Shown here piece after piece: positions 8,761 through 16,881 of a stretch of 64,000 nucleotides of DNA. Within the stretch, counting starts at the first letter, position 1. The number at the start of each line of letters is the position of its first letter. The notes under the pieces were generated by a model that saw nothing but the letters and a program-made list of their open reading frames with translations, was not told the DNA's origin and did not search any database. Location: the NCBI GenBank assembly GCA_021733925.1, contig JAIPJY010000040.1:1-64000 (forward strand), written 5' to 3'. The translations under genes and the position numbers were made by a program. Source of the stretch: Prosthecobacter sp. (GTDB lineage Bacteria > Verrucomicrobiota > Verrucomicrobiia > Verrucomicrobiales > Verrucomicrobiaceae).

Positions 8761-8970
8761 AGGCCGGTCAGTTCACTCATGCCGCGAAACGTTCGACAAC
8801 GGCAGCCATCGCAACCGCACTCCAAAAAACCGCTCTCTTCGGAAAGCCGTTTTTGGGAAATGGGACAAGCCGGGCGGCATAAGCTTTTCACCTCTCGGCA
8901 CATCGCGCTCTATCGTGAGCTTCCCAGTCTGACTGACGCCATTCGCCACCACTTGGCTCCGCCAACACAC

Positions 8971-9118
8971 CAGCTCCAACGGAGCTGCGTATTATAGCCC
9001 AGGGATGCCGAGCTTTAGCGAGTGCTTCCCTGGGTACGTGCCCGCGATCAGGCAGCAAACCCATCGTCCCTCAACACCCAACAGCCACCAGCAGCGTCCT
9101 CCAACCGCTCCGCCACGC
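8971..9118 (+). repeat. dispersed hairpin repeat, family B, copy 2
   Basis: The first hairpin is CAGCTCC-AAC-GGAGCTG (8971-8987). The second stem-loop is CCCAGGGA...TCCCTGGG around TGCCGAGCTTTAGCGAGTGC (about 8998-9034). The tail carries GCAAACCCA, CACCAGCAGCG and CTCCGCCACGC. The second stem-loop is identical to that in copy 3 at 21101. Confidence 0.8.
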
Positions 9119-9158
9119 ATTGGCTCCGCAATCAACCAGCGCACCATCAAACTTCGAC

Positions 9159-9179
9159 ATTCCGCATTCCGCATTCCGC
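9159..9179 (+). repeat. tandem heptamer ATTCCGC x3
   Basis: Three perfect ATTCCGC units are followed by a diverged ATTCGAC and bracketed by TTCGACATT on both sides. It is a short slippage-type array in the intergenic region beside family B copy 2. No function is evident. Confidence 0.6.
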
Positions 9180-9257
9180 ATTCGACATTATTTAGTCATT
9201 CGGGCTTACTCATTCGTCATTTCACAAAGCCAAATCGCTTCCATAGGGCACCCACCG

Positions 9258-10343
9258 TCAGGATCCCCCCGGCTTCGGCAGCCCCTTCGGCACTGACTTC
9301 GGCGCCTCCGGCTTGGCCTTCCCATCTTCCGGCAGCCACGCCTCAGGAGCACCGGCCTTCACCATGACATCCCTCAGCGAGATACGGGCTCCATCACGGT
9401 TCTTGCATTCTTCGGCCGCAGCCATGAACGCATAAATCTCCAGCGTCTGCTTCGGTGAAACAGGCGACTGCTTGGTCTGGAAAAACTTCACAATCTCACG
9501 CAGCATCGGCGTGTAATCCCCCTCCGACTTCTGCTCGGTGATCTGCTTGTCGCCGAATCGGATCAGCTTGTAGCTCATCGCACCTTCATGAATGGCCAGC
9601 AGCGTGCCGGTTCGCCCCTCGGACCAAAGTCCCGTGACGATCGATTCGGACGTCGTCGTGGTGCGGGTCACGGAAAGGCAGCCGGACCCCATCACGGTGA
9701 AAAGCGCCTCCGTGGGATGTATCCCATAAAAAAACAGGTCGGGGTGAAACGGCAGCACATGCGCCGGACCGTAGGAGATGACACTCCGCGCCGGAGTCGG
9801 CTCGGCATTGGCGACTTCCAGCACACCGGGATACCAGCGCACCGCGGAGGCGCTGAACACAGGAACCTGGGCGGCTGCAGCAATCTTGTAGATTTCCACC
9901 ACGTCCTTGAGAGAAGCGGCCACCGGCTTGTCCATGAAGACCGGTTTCCCGGCCGCAATGATCTTCCTCATCTGCTCCAGACGCGGCCGTCCTTCGAGGC
10001 TGAGCAGCAGGATCGCATCCACATCTTGGCAGGCCTCCTCCACACTGCCCACAATGCGCACGCCAAATTTGTCGCGCACGGTCGCGGTGAAACCATCAAT
10101 GCGCGTCTTGCTCTCCTCAATGTCAGGACTCCCCCCGGGAAAGGCAACAACCACCCGCGCACCGGGAATATGGTTGGGGTTCGCAGGATCGTTCAGACGC
10201 AGCGTGAACTGTTCCGAATGCGAGGTGTCGAGGCCAATGATGCCGAGGCGAAGGTCGTCTGCCATGAGGGTCGTGCTGAGCAGCGCCGCCACACATCCCA
10301 CGGCTGGGATGAGCAAGTCTCGGAGACGGCGGAGGGGTCGCAT
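9258..10343 (-). CDS. exported Gfo/Idh/MocA-family oxidoreductase-like protein
   Basis: The start at 10343 gives a hydrophobic signal segment (IPAVGCVAALLSTTLMADD) and a 361-residue protein; the same frame runs open much further upstream, antisense to the next gene, and that part is spurious. The N-terminal Rossmann fold is visible as LRLGIIGLDTSHSEQ, followed by DAILLLSLEGR and a KPVFMDKPVAAS segment equivalent to the EKP motif. A C-terminal alpha/beta domain follows. It probably acts on a sugar or sugar alcohol outside the cytoplasm with a tightly bound nicotinamide cofactor. It is divergent from a cytosolic homologue. Confidence 0.8.
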   Translation of the reverse strand: MRPLRRLRDLLIPAVGCVAALLSTTLMADDLRLGIIGLDTSHSEQFTLRLNDPANPNHIPGARVVVAFPGGSPDIEESKTRIDGFTATVRDKFGVRIVGSVEEACQDVDAILLLSLEGRPRLEQMRKIIAAGKPVFMDKPVAASLKDVVEIYKIAAAAQVPVFSASAVRWYPGVLEVANAEPTPARSVISYGPAHVLPFHPDLFFYGIHPTEALFTVMGSGCLSVTRTTTTSESIVTGLWSEGRTGTLLAIHEGAMSYKLIRFGDKQITEQKSEGDYTPMLREIVKFFQTKQSPVSPKQTLEIYAFMAAAEECKNRDGARISLRDVMVKAGAPEAWLPEDGKAKPEAPKSVPKGLPKPGGS

Positions 10344-10390
10344 GCCTCTAAAATGCAGGCTCGGGGGGGAAAGCGCAACTGTTGAGTCGC

Positions 10391-10418
10391 TTGACCGTCC
10401 CGCCCGCCCCGCTAGCTT
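10391..10418 (+). promoter_or_regulatory. candidate promoter, possibly leaderless
   Basis: TTGACC (10391-10396) and TAGCTT (10413-10418) are separated by 16 bases. The ATG of the downstream gene is only six bases beyond the second hexamer, so a start site here would give an essentially leaderless mRNA, in keeping with the lack of a Shine-Dalgarno sequence. Confidence 0.35.
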
Positions 10419-10424
10419 CGGATC

Positions 10425-11582
10425 ATGGAAACCGTCAGAATTGGCATCGTTGGACTTGGAAACATGGGCAAGGCACACCTTGCAAACATTCGCGCGGGCA
10501 AGATTCCCGGCCTGCGCGTCACCTCCTTGTGCGAGAGCGTCGGCACCCTGCCGAACCTCATCGAAGGCGAAAAAGCCTTCACCGACGTCAACCTCATGAT
10601 GCGCAGCGGTCACATCGACGCCATCCTCATCTGCACCCCCCACTTCAGCCACACCACCATCGGCATCGCAGCCCTTCAGGCAGGCCTCCACGTGCTCGTG
10701 GAAAAGCCCATCTCCGTCCACAAAGCCGACTGTGAGCGTCTCATCGCCGCGCATACCGACAAAAACAAGATCTTCGCCGCCATGTTCAACATGCGCACCA
10801 ACGCCTGCTTCAAGAAGGTCAAAGACCTCATCGACAGCGGCGAAATCGGCGCCGTCCGCCGCGTCCACTGGGAAGTCACCAACTGGTTCCGCACCAATTA
10901 TTACTACGCCACCGGCGGCTGGCGCGGCACCTGGAAAGGCGAAGGCGGCGGCGTTCTCATGAATCAGTGCCCGCACAATCTCGACCTCTTCCAGTGGCTC
11001 TTCGGCATGCCTCAAAAGGTGCGCGGCTTCTGCCAGTTCGGCCGCTTCCATGAAATCGAAGTCGAGGACGATGTCACCGCCGTCATGCAGTATGACAACG
11101 GCACCACCGCCACCTTCGTCACCAGCACCGGCGAAGCCCCCGGCATCAACAAGCTCGAAATCTCCGCCGAGCAGGGCCGCCTCACCGTCACCGACGGCAC
11201 CCGCATCCACTTCCAGCGCAACCGCCAGCCCATGAGCAAGTTCTGCATGGAAGCCGAAGCCGCCTTCGCCATGCCCGAAAGCTGGCACATGGACATCCAC
11301 GTCGATCAAACCGGTGGCCAGCACATCGAGATCCTGCAAAACTTCACCAATGCCATCTTGAAGGGCGAAACACTCCTCTCCCCCGCCGCCGAAGGCATCC
11401 GCAGCGTCGAACTCGCCAACGCCATCCTCCTCTCCACCTGGCAGGACAAAACCATCGACCTCCCCATGTCCTCCGCCGACTACGAAAACATCCTCAAAGA
11501 AAAAGGCGAACAATCCACCTTCCAAAAAACCAAAGTCGTCGCCAAAGCCACCTCCGACGACTTCGCCAAAAGCTTCCGCTAA
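10425..11582 (+). CDS. Gfo/Idh/MocA-family oxidoreductase
   Basis: This 385-residue cytosolic protein starts with VRIGIVGLGNMGKAH, a nicotinamide-binding Rossmann motif, and has the family EKP motif in HVLVEKPIS (about residue 90). The conserved GGWRGTWKGEGGGVLMNQ..HNLD segment (about 163-187) is the substrate-pocket region with the catalytic-type His. Members oxidise, reduce or epimerise sugars, inositols and related polyols; the substrate is not evident. It is divergent from an exported homologue and followed by a strong intrinsic terminator. Confidence 0.92.
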   Translation: METVRIGIVGLGNMGKAHLANIRAGKIPGLRVTSLCESVGTLPNLIEGEKAFTDVNLMMRSGHIDAILICTPHFSHTTIGIAALQAGLHVLVEKPISVHKADCERLIAAHTDKNKIFAAMFNMRTNACFKKVKDLIDSGEIGAVRRVHWEVTNWFRTNYYYATGGWRGTWKGEGGGVLMNQCPHNLDLFQWLFGMPQKVRGFCQFGRFHEIEVEDDVTAVMQYDNGTTATFVTSTGEAPGINKLEISAEQGRLTVTDGTRIHFQRNRQPMSKFCMEAEAAFAMPESWHMDIHVDQTGGQHIEILQNFTNAILKGETLLSPAAEGIRSVELANAILLSTWQDKTIDLPMSSADYENILKEKGEQSTFQKTKVVAKATSDDFAKSFR

Positions 11583-11606
11583 AAGCTCAGGCAACAGTCA
11601 AAAATA

Positions 11607-11639
11607 AAACGCCGCCCGGGAAACCGCGCGGCGTTTTTT
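11607..11639 (+). terminator. Rho-independent terminator
   Basis: AAACGCCGC (11607-11615) pairs with GCGGCGTTT (11628-11636) and the stem runs into six T residues. It lies 25 bases after the stop of the Gfo/Idh/MocA gene. Confidence 0.9.
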
Positions 11640-11654
11640 CTGCCCCCTGGGACC

Positions 11655-11672
11655 GCGGCATTCCAATGCCGC
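11655..11672. repeat. perfect short palindrome near the 3' end of the RAYT-like gene
   Basis: GCGGCATT-CC-AATGCCGC is a perfect 8-bp stem with a 2-nt loop. It lies about 140 bp beyond the 3' end of the minus-strand transposase and just after the terminator of the plus-strand gene. It may be a diverged REP-like hairpin; only one copy is seen. Confidence 0.45.
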
Positions 11673-11809
11673 TCTTCCCCCACAACTCCCACCAGCCCCA
11701 CCACGATCATCTCTCCCCAAGAATCACGTTCCGGCGTCTTGGTCAGAGCGCCTTCTCCGAAGTCGCCGCCAGCCCATCTTCCTCGGAACTCTCGCCATCA
11801 TATCTCACT

Positions 11810-12946
11810 TCATCCCAGCGATCGCACCCGCAGCTGTCGCAGCGTGTAAAACGGCGCTTCCGATTCTGCCATTCGTCGTGCCCCGTGTTTGCGCTTCGGA
11901 CTGAACTGCTCCCGCTGCGTCTCAAAGATGCCTTCCACAAACGCCTTGCTCCCCAGCACCACGCCGTCGCTGAAATACCTCACCCGCAGCCTCACCAGTT
12001 CCGCAGGGCTCAGCCTCCCTTTCGCGGCCAGCACAGCGCGTGCTGACTCCGCCGTCACGCCACGCCGCACCACCTTCTCATTCTGCAGGTCCTTCACCTC
12101 CCGTCCCTCGTCGTGCAGCAGGCAGCGATACGCCTCTGCCGCTCCCGCGCTCTTCCATCCATCCACCGGCTTCCCCTGCGCCTTGCACAGCCCACGCTGC
12201 GCCCTGCGACTGCCCCCCAGCGCCTCCGCATACCCGCACCACCGATAGTCCTTGGGATCCTTCACCAGCCCCGCACGCACCGGATTCAAATCAATGTACG
12301 CCGCCATCGTTCGCAGCGCCTCGCCCTTCCCCTCCACCAGCACACTCTTGAAGCGATCCATCCACAGCGTCCCTCTACGACCACGCCGCTTGTTGAACCA
12401 GCGGCTGAAGCGCTCCTTCACCTCCTTCACAAACAGCGACAGATCGCAAAAGCGCTTCTTCAGCGCCTCCACTCGCTGCTCCGCCAGCACCGTCAAACCA
12501 CGCGTGCGCAGATCCGCCAGTTCATCCCGCAGCAGCCCCAGATAAGCGCGGCTGTACAGCGTGCGCAGGTGCTCAAACAGCTTCGCTTCGCCATCCACCC
12601 CTGCAAAGCGCTCCAGCCACGTTTCCCGATGCGGCACCTCCGCCAGCAGATGAAAATGGTTCCTCATCACACAGTAAGTCACCACCTTGATCCCCGAAAA
12701 CTCCGCCATGCGCCAGATCACCCGCCGCAGCGCCTCCTTCTCCACCTCATCAAACAGCACCTCCCCGCCACACGTCCTCGACATCACATGATAACAATAA
12801 GACTCCAGCGGCCCCTTCCCGAGAATCCGATGCCTCCCTCCCGACCAAGAGCGCGCGCCAGGATAGAGACCCGTTTTCACATTCACCCCCACAAGCTGCT
12901 CTTCAAGCGGAACCATTTGGGGATCAGTAGTTGAACTGGTTTTCAT
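11810..12946 (-). CDS. REP-associated Y1 transposase (RAYT-like)
   Basis: The protein is a single-strand-specific HUH endonuclease-type transposase of the IS200-like Y1 superfamily. The metal-binding HUH motif is in YCVMRNHFHLLAEV (about residues 91-104) and the catalytic Tyr region is AAYIDLNPVRAGLV (about 222-235). The C-terminal domain with YFSDGVVLGS and GARR is usual in the bacterial RAYT-type proteins that domesticated. At 378 residues it is longer than mobile IS200 TnpA. No left or right transposon ends are seen, but REP-like hairpins lie 120 bp upstream and elsewhere in the window, which fits a RAYT that mobilises or maintains REPs. Confidence 0.88.
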   Translation of the reverse strand: MKTSSTTDPQMVPLEEQLVGVNVKTGLYPGARSWSGGRHRILGKGPLESYCYHVMSRTCGGEVLFDEVEKEALRRVIWRMAEFSGIKVVTYCVMRNHFHLLAEVPHRETWLERFAGVDGEAKLFEHLRTLYSRAYLGLLRDELADLRTRGLTVLAEQRVEALKKRFCDLSLFVKEVKERFSRWFNKRRGRRGTLWMDRFKSVLVEGKGEALRTMAAYIDLNPVRAGLVKDPKDYRWCGYAEALGGSRRAQRGLCKAQGKPVDGWKSAGAAEAYRCLLHDEGREVKDLQNEKVVRRGVTAESARAVLAAKGRLSPAELVRLRVRYFSDGVVLGSKAFVEGIFETQREQFSPKRKHGARRMAESEAPFYTLRQLRVRSLG

Positions 12947-13296
12947 GGGGTAAAAATGGACTAAAAGTCGGCAAAAGCAATTTTTTAATGCCTGGCATAT
13001 TATTTGATACAGCAGTTTCCAAACCTAATTTCCCCATCGAACCGAGGATGCCCACATTTGGACTGCGGTCGCGCAGTGAGGAACGAACGCAGCTACCGCT
13101 TTCGTCGGACTGAGTGGCACATGCGTGCCAGGAAACACCCGAAAGCGGGAGCCGGTGATTCGTCGCCAGACGGTCAGCCCACACCCGCCGCGCGACAACG
13201 AAAGCAGCAGAAATCGCAGCCGTACGACAAGGCGCTCCGCATGGCAAAGACTGTAAATGCCACTCCCTCAGGAAATCAATTTCGGAAAATGCTAGG
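12947..13296. other. intergenic region with REP-like hairpin
   Basis: About 350 bases between the RAYT-like gene and the first kinase gene. It contains the second REP-like hairpin at 13060-13104 and no supported gene. The minus-strand frame crossing it is a low-quality translation of the repeat. Confidence 0.7.
13060..13104 (+). repeat. REP-like hairpin, copy 2
   Basis: GCGGTCGC (13065-13072) pairs with GCTACCGC (13092-13099) with one mismatch, in the same register as copy 1 at 8720-8754. The loop GCAGTGAGGAACGAACGCA differs from copy 1 at two positions, and the following CTTTCG is shared. It lies about 120 bp upstream of the RAYT-like start. Confidence 0.7.
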
Positions 13297-14772
13297 TCAT
13301 TCAGCCGCCTGCTTGAGCGCCTTGAGCGATGGCGCACCACTCAGCTTCGCCAGCTCCCCAGCCACAATCTCCGCCCGTCGTGCCGCGTCCAGCCGGTCCT
13401 TCGCCTTCGCCTGCACCGCCGCAAGCTGCGCTGCCCGCAGTTTTTCAGCCACGGGCGAGCCTGGATATTTATCCGCTCCCACGGCCTTCCAGTCCTCTGC
13501 AAACGAACTCACCAGCCGGGCCAGTTCACCATCATTCTGCTCAAGCTTTTGCATCACCGCATGGATTTCCTCCGGCGTGGCCTCCGTGCCGGCGCTCGCG
13601 GACGAACCGTGCGTCCCGCTCTTCGACGAGGGCCAGAACAGCAGCGCCAATAATCCAACGACCACAACAGCCACCACCCCGATGACCAGCACAAGCTGTT
13701 GCTGCTGAGGCGTCATTCGACCAGCCGGCTTTTGTGGCGGAGCAGCTTTCCGTTTCTCCCCCACCGCCGGCACACCCGGTGCACGTACAACCGGTACAAC
13801 CGGTACAACCGGCGCTGCCGGCTCACCCGCACCTGCACCCAAACGCAAGCCCGCCCCCAAACCCGCACCCATGCCTGCCCTCGATCCAGCTCCAATGCCT
13901 ATGCCTAGGTCTACGGCCATGACATCGCCGGAAACCGCTCCAGGCTCCGCAGCCTGCTTCATCGCCACATTGATGTGCGCACGAAGTTCACCCGCGTCCT
14001 GATACCTCTTCTCCGGATCGGGGTCGATGGCTTTGGCGATGATGCTATCCCACCGCGTTGAGATTTTGGCAAACTCCGTGACCGACCGCCGCGGCTCCCC
14101 CGGAATCGTCCCGGTCAGCATTTCATAGAGCACCACACCCGTGGCATAAATATCCACCCGGTGGTCCACCACGCTGCCACCACGAATCTCCGGCGCGGCA
14201 TAATCTGGCGTACCAAAGGGGTTCTCCTGCTCCGCTTCGTCGGAGACTGGCCGCGCCAGTCCAAAGTCCGCCACCTTCACATGGTCACTGGCATTCACCA
14301 TGATGTTGCCCGGCTTGATGTCGCGATGAATGATCTGGTGCTCATGCGCAAAAGTCAGCGCCTCACACAGCTGCATCGCCAGGTTCGTCGCCTTCCGCAG
14401 CGAAAGACTCCCCTTGTGAATCAGATCGTGCAGCGACTGCCCTTCGATCCATTCCATCACCAGATACAAATGGCCCCCGCCCGTGATGCCGAAGTCATAC
14501 ACGCCCACAATGTTCGTGTGGTTCAGCTTCGCCATCGCCCGTGCCTCCACCTTGAAACGGTCGGTAAATTCCTTCTCCGCCCCAAACTCCGGCGGCAGGA
14601 TTTTGACCGCCACTCGGCGGTCGAGGCTCTCCTGATACGCCTTGTACACCGCCCCCATTCCGCCGCATGCCGCTAATTTTTCAAACGTGAACTGCGGCAG
14701 GTAGGCGTTCATTGCCTCAAGGCTCGGGACATCAAACGAAGGCTCTTCCTTGGGAGTGGATTCATCGGGCAT
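13297..14772 (-). CDS. membrane Ser/Thr protein kinase (Pkn-type), paralogue 1
   Basis: The cytosolic kinase domain spans residues 28-270: glycine-rich loop CGGMGAVYKA, ATP-anchoring Lys57 in VAVK, catalytic HRD (149-151), DFG (169-171), activation-segment GTPDYAAPE (188-195) and VDIYATGVVLYEML. A Gly/Ala/Pro-rich linker follows, then one transmembrane helix (359-380) and an extracytoplasmic part of about 110 residues ending in a coiled-coil-like AKAKDRLDAARRAEIV segment. All catalytic residues are present. The neighbour at 14845 is a paralogue with the same N-terminus (FDVPS..EM) and C-terminus (AELAKL..APSL.AL). The linker includes three perfect 9-bp repeats (13785-13811) coding for VVP units. 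Confidence 0.92.
   Translation of the reverse strand: MPDESTPKEEPSFDVPSLEAMNAYLPQFTFEKLAACGGMGAVYKAYQESLDRRVAVKILPPEFGAEKEFTDRFKVEARAMAKLNHTNIVGVYDFGITGGGHLYLVMEWIEGQSLHDLIHKGSLSLRKATNLAMQLCEALTFAHEHQIIHRDIKPGNIMVNASDHVKVADFGLARPVSDEAEQENPFGTPDYAAPEIRGGSVVDHRVDIYATGVVLYEMLTGTIPGEPRRSVTEFAKISTRWDSIIAKAIDPDPEKRYQDAGELRAHINVAMKQAAEPGAVSGDVMAVDLGIGIGAGSRAGMGAGLGAGLRLGAGAGEPAAPVVPVVPVVRAPGVPAVGEKRKAAPPQKPAGRMTPQQQQLVLVIGVVAVVVVGLLALLFWPSSKSGTHGSSASAGTEATPEEIHAVMQKLEQNDGELARLVSSFAEDWKAVGADKYPGSPVAEKLRAAQLAAVQAKAKDRLDAARRAEIVAGELAKLSGAPSLKALKQAAE
13785..13811 (-). repeat. 9-bp tandem repeat inside the kinase gene
   Basis: Three perfect copies of GTACAACCG encode VVP repeats in the linker between kinase domain and membrane helix. 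Copy-number change would keep the frame and alter linker length. Confidence 0.6.
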
Positions 14773-14844
14773 GAAGGATTCATACCCGCCCGAACCTCAG
14801 GCCGCCAGAAAAAAACCTTAGCGGTTACGTCCCATAATGGCAGC

Positions 14845-16626
14845 TCAACGCACAGGCTCTGCAGCCGTCGCCGGTGCAGGGTCCACACCCGTTGCTCCAG
14901 CCACGCTTTGTCTCAAGGCACTCAGCGAAGGGGCCGTCTTGAGCTTCGCCAGCTCCGCCGCCACCGCGACCGCACGTTTCGCAGCCTCCGTCTTGCCTGC
15001 GGCCTCACGTTCACGGGCCTTCTGCAAAACAAGCTCGCACTGTGCTGCACGCATTTTCTGCGCGGCCATCTCCGCACGGCCTTGAATCGCCTCGCGCTGG
15101 ACGTCGTACGCTTTGCGCAGCGTCTTCAGCACTTCCGGCCACTGCAGATCAGGTTCTCCCAGCGGCTCATGATTCGCAATATGGGAGATTTCACTGAGAA
15201 CAAAATCACGCTGCTGCGGCACCAAGCCGCTCAGACCTCGTTGCAGCGCCGGGATGTATTTGTCCGCCAGGCTCTGCATTTCAGTTTCAGTACCTATCTC
15301 CGTGTTGACCAGCCATTCAGCACCGAAATCGATGACCATCTGCGCCAGTTCAGGATCACGTTTTTCCAGCCGCAAAATCGCCTCCTGCGGGGTTTCCGGC
15401 GGCGGCTTCAGCGGCGCAACCTTTGGCATGACCTCTGCCACCGGCGCTGGTGGCGGCGCGGGCGCGGGCACCACAACGATCATCTTCTCGGCAGGTGGTG
15501 GTGCAGCTTCCGGCTGTTTCATTTCCGGTTCAACAACAGGCACCACCACGACAGGCTCCACCCTCTTGCCAGGCTCCTTCACTTTCTTCACCTTAGGCTT
15601 AGCCTCAGGTTCATCCGCCTTGGGAGGAGAAATCGCTGTCTCCTGCTTCTGAGCTACCTCGGGGGCAGGTTCCCCTTTGAACATCATGCCGAGCACAATG
15701 CCGATGACGATCACCGCCGCCCCGATCATCACAAGATTCAGCGGCTTCAATGCAGCTTTGGCCTTGGTCTCATCCTCGACCACCGCCACAACGCCCACAG
15801 CCTGCGAAGACTGATTGATCAGCAAGGCAATGTGCGCACGGAACTCGCCCACATCCTGAAAGCGCTTCGCTGGATCGGGATGCGTCGCCTTGTCGATCAG
15901 TTCATCCCAGCGCGGAGACAGGGGCGCAAACTCCTGCACCGATCGCCGTGGATGCTGCGGCACACGCCCCGCCAGCATCTCGTACAAGACCACACCGGCG
16001 GCAAAAATGTCCGCCCTCTGGTCCACCGCGCCCTTGCCCAGAATTTCCGGGGCCGCGTAGTCCGGCGTGCCAAAAGGATTTTCCTCCGCTTCACCCGTGA
16101 TCGGCCGTGCCAGACCAAAGTCCGCCACCTTCACCTGATCATCCTCGCTGATCATGATGTTGCCCGGCTTGATGTCGCGGTGCAGAATTTTGTGATGATG
16201 CGCAAAGGCCAGCGCATCACACAGCTGCATCGCCAGGCTCGCCGCTTTGCGCACCGGAATGCTGCCGTTTTGAATGAGCGTGTGCAGTGTCTGCCCCTCC
16301 ACCCATTCCATCACCAGATACAAATGCCCTTCCGTGGTGATACCAAAATCATACACACCCACGATGTGCGTGTGGTTCAGCTTCGCCATCGCTCGCGCCT
16401 CGGATTTGAATCGATCCGCAAAGTCCTCCTGCCTGCCAAATTCCGGCGGCAAAATCTTGATCGCCACCAGCCGGTCCAGACTCACCTGCCGCGCCCGGTA
16501 CACCGCACCCATGCCACCGAAAGCCGCCAGCTTTTCAAACGCATACTGCGGCAGCAATGCAGCCATCTCCTCGACGCTTGGGACGTCAAACGGGGGCTGA
16601 TGCTCGGCTGGAGATTCCTGGGACAT
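14845..16626 (-). CDS. membrane Ser/Thr protein kinase (Pkn-type), paralogue 2
   Basis: The kinase domain occupies residues 28-270 with FGGMGAVYRA, Lys57 in VAIK, HRD (149-151), DFG (169-171), GTPDYAAPE and DIFAAGVVLYEML, so it should be active. A membrane helix lies at 297-316. The extracytoplasmic part is longer than in paralogue 1 (about 270 residues): a Pro/Lys/Glu-rich stretch, then a helical sensor-like domain whose last 60 residues match paralogue 1. The genes are in tandem, 72 bp apart, suggesting co-transcription and a recent local duplication. The start is divergent from the double-HTH regulator at 16882. Confidence 0.92.
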   Translation of the reverse strand: MSQESPAEHQPPFDVPSVEEMAALLPQYAFEKLAAFGGMGAVYRARQVSLDRLVAIKILPPEFGRQEDFADRFKSEARAMAKLNHTHIVGVYDFGITTEGHLYLVMEWVEGQTLHTLIQNGSIPVRKAASLAMQLCDALAFAHHHKILHRDIKPGNIMISEDDQVKVADFGLARPITGEAEENPFGTPDYAAPEILGKGAVDQRADIFAAGVVLYEMLAGRVPQHPRRSVQEFAPLSPRWDELIDKATHPDPAKRFQDVGEFRAHIALLINQSSQAVGVVAVVEDETKAKAALKPLNLVMIGAAVIVIGIVLGMMFKGEPAPEVAQKQETAISPPKADEPEAKPKVKKVKEPGKRVEPVVVVPVVEPEMKQPEAAPPPAEKMIVVVPAPAPPPAPVAEVMPKVAPLKPPPETPQEAILRLEKRDPELAQMVIDFGAEWLVNTEIGTETEMQSLADKYIPALQRGLSGLVPQQRDFVLSEISHIANHEPLGEPDLQWPEVLKTLRKAYDVQREAIQGRAEMAAQKMRAAQCELVLQKAREREAAGKTEAAKRAVAVAAELAKLKTAPSLSALRQSVAGATGVDPAPATAAEPVR

Positions 16627-16775
16627 GAAAAAGGCGGCGGACTGTTACCGATACGCACCCGAACAGCGAGTAAAATCACCAGCACTCGCTTTCCCACCAC
16701 GCACAAAAAGAGACTCAGCATGAAAAGCGCCGGCCCATTGTGCCTGTGTCTGGTACTTTTATCCTTTTTACCCTC

Positions 16776-16833
16776 GGCGCAAAAGCCAGACACGTTATTG
16801 GCGCAAAAAATGCATAAGCCTCTGTTGCGCCAA
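16776..16833. promoter_or_regulatory. candidate operator: three GGCGCAA half-sites
   Basis: GGCGCAA occurs at 16776-16782 and 16800-16806, and its complement TTGCGCC at 16825-16831. The last two form a perfect 9-bp inverted repeat, TTGGCGCAA (16798-16806) and TTGCGCCAA (16825-16833), separated by 18 bases. The two direct half-sites start 24 bases apart, close to helical phasing. The cluster lies 49 bp upstream of the double-HTH regulator and in the shared promoter region with the kinases. Binding by that regulator is an inference. Confidence 0.45.
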
Positions 16834-16881
16834 ATCCCCCCGGTGCATGCCCGTCACATCCTGCCGTCACCTTCTTATTTT

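Larger units (their letters stand above)
8665..9257. other. gene-free repeat-rich region
   Basis: No credible gene was found. The stretch contains a REP-like hairpin (8715-8760), a complete family B hairpin repeat (8971-9118) bracketed by a 10-bp direct repeat (TTGGCTCCGC at 8953-8962 and 9120-9129), and a short tandem array of the heptamer ATTCCGC (9159-9179). Confidence 0.8.

Noticed and set aside
10344..11594. Minus-strand extension of the exported Gfo/Idh-like gene
   Set aside because: It is antisense to the intact Gfo/Idh/MocA gene at 10425-11582 and is Gly/Asp/Glu-biased; the signal peptide at 10343 marks the start.
12924..13340. Minus-strand 138-residue frame
   Set aside because: It crosses the RAYT 5' end, the REP hairpin and the kinase 3' end; composition does not fit a gene.
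14908..16881. Long plus-strand open frame running into the double-HTH gene
   Set aside because: It is antisense to the second kinase and has biased, low-information composition (many Arg/His). Only the part from 16882 has domain sense.
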